Origin: Acanthacorydalis orientalis
Lineage: Eukaryota > Arthropoda > Insecta > Megaloptera > Corydalidae
Assembly (NCBI GenBank): GCA_034766995.1
Contig: CM068321.1
Location: forward strand, 14,882,026 to 14,946,025
Length of the DNA: 64,000 bases
Direction: 5' to 3'
Positions within the stretch are counted from its first letter, which is position 1; each line of letters opens with the position of its first letter. Both the position numbers and the translations under genes were made by a program. The notes under the pieces are model-generated. The model saw only the letters and a list, made by a program, of their open reading frames with translations, was not told the DNA's origin and ran no database searches. Shown here in pieces: positions 60,951 to 64,000 of the stretch.

Positions 60951-61265
60951 AGTATATCCGTTTAGTAATATATTGTTTTCGATATGTCACGTACAGGTTA
61001 ATGTTATTTCATTTCATTTTGGTCGACGTTCAATAATTCAAGTTTATGCGTCGTTTACGAAAATTGATGTCCTACAGATTTAAAATATGACGATGATATT
61101 ATAACTCGATTTCTTCACATTTATATCAACAGTGTTTACATAAGCAATATTGCGATCTGAAATGATGAATTGTGTGTTTATATTTAAGTTTTTTTTTCTT
61201 TATATTGTAAGGGATGAACATTTATATAATGAAGTATTTTAATACAACAGTTAAATAATTGATTT

Positions 61266-61267
<2 letters not shown>

Positions 61268-61300
<33 letters not shown>
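61268..61300. repeat. (TA)n microsatellite
   Basis: About 33 bp of TA. Confidence 0.9.
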
Positions 61301-61303
<3 letters not shown>

Positions 61304-61449
61304 ATTGTTATAAGGAAAGGAAAGAATATAAATTAATCAAAAGGATAAAATAATGAGTAACATTACTTTAAAGTAACAAATTGATCAACATTTGAAATAC
61401 TATTCTGTAAGTTGTATATTATATTTAATCATTTTAACAATTATCTTAA

Positions 61450-61462
61450 CTCCCTGACATAC
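61450..61462 (+). repeat. piggyBac left terminal inverted repeat
   Basis: CTCCCTGACATAC next to TTAA. It pairs imperfectly with 62033-62045. Confidence 0.7.
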
Positions 61463-61576
61463 AAAGATGTCTCTGATACGTCATGTGTTTTTATGCCATT
61501 GTAAAAATTGACGTCTCTGAAACGCATGCAGATTTAATTCACTTTAATGAAGGTATAAAGCAAATATTAGAAATAA

Positions 61577-61577
61577 T

Positions 61578-61616
<39 letters not shown>
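61577..61616. repeat. (TA)n microsatellite inside the piggyBac element
   Basis: About 40 bp with one ATG interruption, near where the internal deletion must lie. Confidence 0.95.
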
Positions 61617-61617
<1 letters not shown>

Positions 61618-61669
61618 CAGTGTTAAAGTGTGAACCATAGAAACGAACCCTGCAATAAGTCTGTTTTGA

Positions 61670-61930
61670 ATTTGCACGAAAGTATCAGTGAAAAACAAAT
61701 GGTCTATTCGAATGAAGGCACATTTTACTGACCATAAACCTTCCACTGGTAAAAAGCAACATCCAACAAAGAGTTGCCACGTGTGCTAAAAAAATAATGT
61801 AAGAAGTGAAATAACTTGGCAGTGTAAAAAATGTCAAATATCTCCAGTTACCAGAATGGTTCAAAAAGTTTCATACACTGTATTAAAGTTTCAAACACTA
61901 TTAAGTTTGGTTATTAATATTGAATTATAA
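61670..61930 (+). pseudogene. piggyBac transposase C-terminal cysteine-rich domain (remnant)
   Basis: One frame reads HFTDHKPSTGKKQHPTKSCH, then VC, a TAA at 61787-61789, then KNNVRSEITWQCKKCQISPV and, further on, VSYTVLKF to a TAA at 61928-61930. The pattern CHVC...R.E....QCKKC..(P)...YT..KF matches the zinc-binding tail of piggyBac/PGBD transposases (C..C....R.E..Y.C..C...LC..PCF..YHT...Y). Two CxxC pairs remain; the later Cys and His ligands are lost (TRMVQKVSYT in place of a C...CF..YH pattern). The DDE-type catalytic part is absent. In the intact family this domain binds element ends; here it is clearly non-functional. Confidence 0.8.
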
Positions 61931-62032
61931 TATTTAGCAATTTATACATATTCTTTTATTTGTTCAGGTTACACAAATGTTAAGCCAAAAAATAAATAGT
62001 ATTTTTTGGTCATATCAAATTTGAATTAATTC

Positions 62033-62045
62033 GTATGTTAAGGGA
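62033..62045 (-). repeat. piggyBac right terminal inverted repeat
   Basis: GTATGTTAAGGGA followed by TTAA; the inverse partner of 61450-61462. Confidence 0.65.
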
Positions 62046-62049
62046 TTAA

Positions 62050-62591
62050 TAACAGAAAAGTACCTGTGCTCACAAAAGATCAATAACCAGGAACAAACTT
62101 TATTAATTTCACATGGCGAAAGCAACTTAATATTCTCTTTACTTCACTAGTTAAAGATTTATTTTGTTTCTTTAATCTAATTAATAATGCAATAAAAGTG
62201 ATTTGATTAATACTTTACTACAGATTTTTTAAATGTTGCCATTGAAAAATATTTGATGTCTTGAAATTTAACACTCGTAGAGACTTTAAAGGTAGATATA
62301 AGATTCGTGCCTTGAGAAATGGCATCATCTGCAACTCGTAAACCCATTTGATTATCACTTCTTTTAATCTCTTTTAATCTCTTCTAAATTTGAAGTGGCA
62401 CGACGGAAACATGAATCGAATTTTTTTTTTCGAATTTATAGATTTCTGTATAAACGGCTTTGAAAAAATATTCAATGAATGGAAAACGAGTATGTATTTC
62501 AAAATGTAATCTTTACTTGCTTAAAAAACGTAATATGTTGAAATAATTATTTTTTTTATTTTAAAAATAATATTTTTCCGATTATATCTTA

Positions 62592-62623
<32 letters not shown>

Positions 62624-63646
62624 ATAAATTTGTTATTTTAAACAAACTTTTAAAACATAAAATCTTATTTAAGTGAAGTTATTTCTTCTGCGAATAAAGT
62701 ACGCTCTTAAAATATTTATTTGAGAGTAAATAAATTAATAGAATAGTTCAGTTACTTCTTGGATCCGTATTTGATCGATCAACCAACTATTCTTCAATTA
62801 GGGATTATTATAAACTTATTATTACGATGAAATGTCAAGAATCTAGTTGATTAAATAAAACATTAGAGTATTTTAATTAATAATTAAATTCACAACACGA
62901 CGAAACGTATTGAAAATAATTAAAGAAAATATTTTTAATTATTTAGAGAAAAACATTCTTTTAGAAAAAGTAAAACTATGTTTAAATAATAATTAACAAA
63001 TAATGAAAAGAACGTTTTTTAAAATATATATTAACATATATTTAAGAACAAATAATATTGTTGTATATGTTAACGTAACAAGTAATTTAATTTACTTTCT
63101 AATTGAAAAATTAATTATTTTATAAAATTGATTCATTATATAGCCGATCTTAATGAAAATCAAAGAAGATTTGCTGTTATGAACGAGATGTAACATTTCA
63201 AATATATAACAAAATAATAAATTACTTCCCGTACGTCATTTTGTAAAATGAATATTAATCTTTATCAACGAATAAGCTGAACTTGTCATTTAAGATTATT
63301 ACAATATAAAAAATACAGGATCTGGAAAGTGTTTGAAACTAATAGTGAATTTGATTTATAATGAGAATTAATAGTTATAAGATTTAAATGATAGTTTCTT
63401 GACTTATATTAATAAAGATGTGAATTAGATTATGTTAATAAACTAATCTAAATTAAATTTTATTAAACTGTTTTAGAATATTGCTGTCAAATTTATTTAT
63501 TTATTTATTAATTACAATTTAGTAAATAATGGAACGAATTAATATAATGTTATACCTTTGAAAACAAATTACTAATTAATATTTTTTGGGTGGAAATAGG
63601 TGAACTTTAGGGCCATTAATTAAGTAGTCAGGTCATTACAATCACC
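62050..63646. other. AT-rich background
   Basis: A short TA run lies at 62597-62621. 62090-62420 is somewhat mixed, with TTTTAATCTCT repeated twice near 62361-62382. No frame or RNA signal. Confidence 0.6.
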
Positions 63647-63677
63647 CGTTTGCGAAACTTTGCGATTTTCGCAAACG
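63647..63677. repeat. 11-bp perfect inverted repeat (hairpin)
   Basis: CGTTTGCGAAA (63647-63657) and TTTCGCAAACG (63667-63677) are exact reverse complements around the 9-base spacer CTTTGCGAT. Each arm has two CpGs, which is striking in such AT-rich DNA. Confidence 0.85.
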
Positions 63678-63978
63678 AACTATTTTTTTCAATTTATAAA
63701 CTCAAAAAATACAGAAACAATATCTGATTAAAAATGTCCAATAAACGATTACTGATCATTTGTTGATTGTTTCTTTAGTATATTTCGATGCTGTTATTAT
63801 ACTATTAATACTACAATACTGAAAACTCTTTTCTGTATATTGACGCTCTGTGGACGATTTTTGGACAGAAATAATTTTTTTTCATTTGTAGATTGAAAAA
63901 AATAATTCATTTTTAACAGTGAATTTAGATATAGTAGCAGAAATGTATTGGGAATATATGATACGTTTAATGAAAAAT
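63678..63978. other. AT-rich background
   Basis: No supported feature. Confidence 0.6.
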
Positions 63979-64000
63979 TATATATATATATATATATATA
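63979..64000. repeat. (TA)n microsatellite, cut by window end
   Basis: TA run continuing to the last base. Its full length is unknown. Confidence 0.9.

Larger units (their letters stand above)
61446..62049 (+). mobile_element. internally deleted piggyBac-family element
   Basis: TTAA (61446-61449) precedes CTCCCTGACATAC, and GTATGTTAAGGGA precedes TTAA (62046-62049). Inverted, the right end reads TCCCTTAACATAC, which aligns with TCCCTGACATAC on the left with one gap. TTAA target duplication and a CCCT-type end are hallmarks of piggyBac. Left subterminal repeats GATGTCTCTGATACG (61466-61480) and GACGTCTCTGAAACG (61510-61524) add to this. Just inside the right half lies the transposase C-terminal cysteine-rich domain in the orientation expected for the 3' end of the gene. 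At about 600 bp the element lacks almost all of the transposase, so it is a non-autonomous, MITE-like derivative or an eroded deletion copy. A TA array (61577-61616) has grown inside it. Confidence 0.85.

Overview
The window looks like non-coding DNA from a very AT-rich eukaryotic nuclear genome. It is most likely an insect or another arthropod. By eye the sequence is about four-fifths A+T and is broken every 0.5-1.5 kb by long (TA)n arrays. There are no compact operons, ribosome-binding sites or long open frames. The transposon families I can recognise are common in insect genomes: piggyBac with TTAA target sites, a pogo/Tigger-like element, and a non-LTR retrotransposon whose reverse-transcriptase polyprotein ends in a 'GRRPVGKPR...DNVEKD...RNWRRTAR' type tail. 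I found no intact protein-coding gene, rRNA or tRNA. The window may be intergenic or lie inside a very long intron; nothing here decides between them.

Layout. 1-8.6 kb: AT-rich background with one GC-rich, CpG-containing island (1.2-1.56 kb), an anomalous 235-bp segment between 12-bp direct repeats (5.68-5.93 kb), and one copy of a decayed dispersed repeat (7.6 kb). 8.6-16.1 kb: an old direct duplication. Copy A (8625-11872) and copy B (13047-16073) are colinear and diverged; a degraded pogo/Tigger-like transposon lies between them. 16.3-17.05 kb: a less AT-rich block ending in a TATA box. 17-41 kb: mostly unremarkable AT-rich DNA with microsatellites, short GC-richer islands (21.6, 22.9-23.3, 28.2, 31.7, 32.8, 36.5, 39.9-40.9 kb) that could be regulatory, and a perfect 28-bp palindrome at 38.7 kb. 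41.3-41.7 kb: the reverse-strand 3' end of a dead non-LTR retrotransposon. 43.0 kb: the second copy of the 7.6-kb dispersed repeat. 45.9-46.3 and 49.6-50.0 kb: GC-richer blocks with homeodomain-like sites and a TATA box. 51.8 kb: a possible further retrotransposon tail. 57.84-58.24 kb: a short non-LTR insertion bounded by an exact 12-bp target-site duplication. 60.66-60.95 kb: an island with an adjacent SOX-like and POU-like site. 61.45-62.05 kb: a short piggyBac-family element with TTAA ends, imperfect terminal inverted repeats and the remains of the transposase's C-terminal cysteine-rich domain.

No genes can be seen working together. The window records decayed transposition (cut-and-paste and target-primed retrotransposition), local duplication and microsatellite growth. 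Scattered islands are less AT-rich and keep non-repetitive sequence; these are the best candidates for regulatory or short exonic sequence. Translations were done by hand and family assignments are from motif recognition, not database searches.
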